From positions 35,190,061-35,254,060 of the forward strand of contig NC_030858.1 of NCBI RefSeq assembly GCF_000208745.1: a stretch of 64,000 nt of DNA. Direction: 5' to 3'. Each line of letters opens with the position of its first letter. Positions within the stretch are counted from its first letter, which is position 1. The notes under the pieces are model-generated. The model worked only from the letters and a program-made list of their open reading frames with translations, was not told where the DNA came from and did not search any database. The DNA comes from Theobroma cacao. Lineage: Eukaryota > Streptophyta > Magnoliopsida > Malvales > Malvaceae. The translations under genes and the position numbers were made by a program. This document shows, one piece after another, positions 63,067 through 64,000 of the stretch.

Positions 63067-64000
63067 CTAGTGCAACAATAAAGATTTGTGGCTTAATATC
63101 TAAATAAATCTTTAAATTATATCAAGAAAGTCAATTTAGCATATATCATTTTTTTACAATAAATCCCTTAATTTTTATTTTGAATAAAATAAACTCTTCT
63201 CATTAATTGTTGATTAACTTTTGTTAGTCAACGGTACCGTCATGTTAATGTGTCATCTTGATAAATTCAATGTCACGTGATAGATGATGTAGCATCAAAA
63301 ATTACTGACTTGAAATTAGGTTTTTTCCTTTTCAAATGTCCAAAAACTATTGATTGGAGATTTGAAATAAAAAATTAAAAAAAAACTAATTGTTTCAATT
63401 CTTTAACTAATTACCATCCATCATTCGTAATAAAAAAAAATCTAATCCAATTTTTTTAGTTTGATTGAAACCATTGTTGCTCAATTGAAAGTTGGTGTAG
63501 AGAAATTCGAGAATACTCAAAAACAATTTTGAGAAAAGAAAGAGTAAAGGTAAGACACACAACGTTTATTATATTGAAACTAATAAAGACACGTAATGTT
63601 GATTTACAATAAAATAAAATTAAATCCTTCTTTTCTCTTTCTTAAAATCTGTAAGGAAAATCTAATATTCTTTTCTTCCCAAGAATCTATAAAGAAAATT
63701 TAATAGTGTCGAATTTTATTTATTAACAATAATAGATTCTCTCCTTACATCTGATTTAAAAAATTCAAGACTACTCAAAGAACTATTTTTAGAAGAGGAA
63801 TAGAAATTGCATACAGAGAGAGAAGAAAGTAAAGGCTTGATGATTTCAATATAATAAAAGTTAGGGAATATTGAAGAAAGAAAAGGTTTTTTTTTTTTGT
63901 TAGAAAGGATGATTTCAATTAAGAACATGGTAATTAGTTAAGAAACTATGACAATTAGTTTAAAACAAATAGGTTATTTTTTAATTTTTTATTTTAAATC
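63067..64000. other. Intron 1 or 5' flank of dioxygenase B
   Basis: AT-rich with no coding match to exon 1 of gene A in any frame. It carries copy 3 of the dispersed repeat at about 63090-63310 and two similar purine/pyrimidine-rich segments (about 63540-63690 and 63735-63900). Confidence 0.5.
63090..63310. repeat. Dispersed AT-rich repeat, copy 3
   Basis: It carries AAATCTTTAAATTATATCAA, TTTTATTTTGAATAAAATAA, GTCATGTTAATGTGTCATCT and CAATGTCACGTGATAGATGA, in the order seen at 13600-14090 and 26815-27165. Confidence 0.5.

Noticed and set aside
1..64000. CRISPR arrays, operons, phage or other prokaryotic systems
   Set aside because: No spaced direct repeats of CRISPR type and no prokaryotic gene organisation; all genes have spliceosomal introns or plant-family proteins.

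Overview
This is a stretch of plant nuclear DNA. Genes are split by short, AT-rich GT-AG introns, the spaces between genes are long and AT-rich with transposon remnants, and the proteins belong to plant-only families (ZAT zinc finger, TBL acetyltransferase, FIT-type bHLH, plastid Cu/Zn-SOD with a miR398 site). The proteins look like a rosid eudicot, possibly Malvaceae; that placement is an impression from sequence style and was not tested by any search. One 88-base assembly gap is present.

Layout. 1-443 (-): 5' part of a ZAT5-like C2H2 repressor, cut by the window edge. 444-9564: gene-poor DNA with a foldback transposon (about 4770-5478) and SINE-like copies. 9565-12706 (-): plastid Cu/Zn superoxide dismutase CSD2, 8 exons. 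14517-20078 (+): SMG8, a nonsense-mediated decay factor, 4 exons. 22803-24159 (-): FIT-like bHLH iron regulator, 4 exons. 24160-37326: 13 kb without a recognisable gene, holding microsatellites, dispersed AT-rich repeats and a possible DNA-transposon relic. 37327-41082 (+): glutamine-hydrolysing asparagine synthetase, 13 exons, with a G-box promoter and a GC-AG first intron. 42077-45482 (-): TRICHOME BIREFRINGENCE-LIKE protein, 5 exons. 49832-58340 (-): IDM1-like PHD/GNAT chromatin protein, 11 exons. 59673-63066 (-): a small cluster of 2-oxoglutarate dioxygenases (GA2ox-like): one complete gene, one gene lacking its first exon in the window, and two decayed copies of the last exon.

The genes do not form a pathway or operon; each is an independent transcription unit, as is usual in plants. 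All exon models were derived by hand from splice sites, reading-frame continuity and family knowledge: coding lengths sum to whole codons in every complete gene (CSD2 223 aa, SMG8 1219, FIT 314, ASN 584, TBL 394, IDM1-like 1274, dioxygenase A 326). UTR limits and transcription starts are not determined.

No unknown multi-gene system was seen. The most interesting items are the last-exon duplication array beside the dioxygenases, the 50-bp tandem duplication that copies a splice acceptor in asparagine synthetase, its GC-AG intron, and the foldback element.
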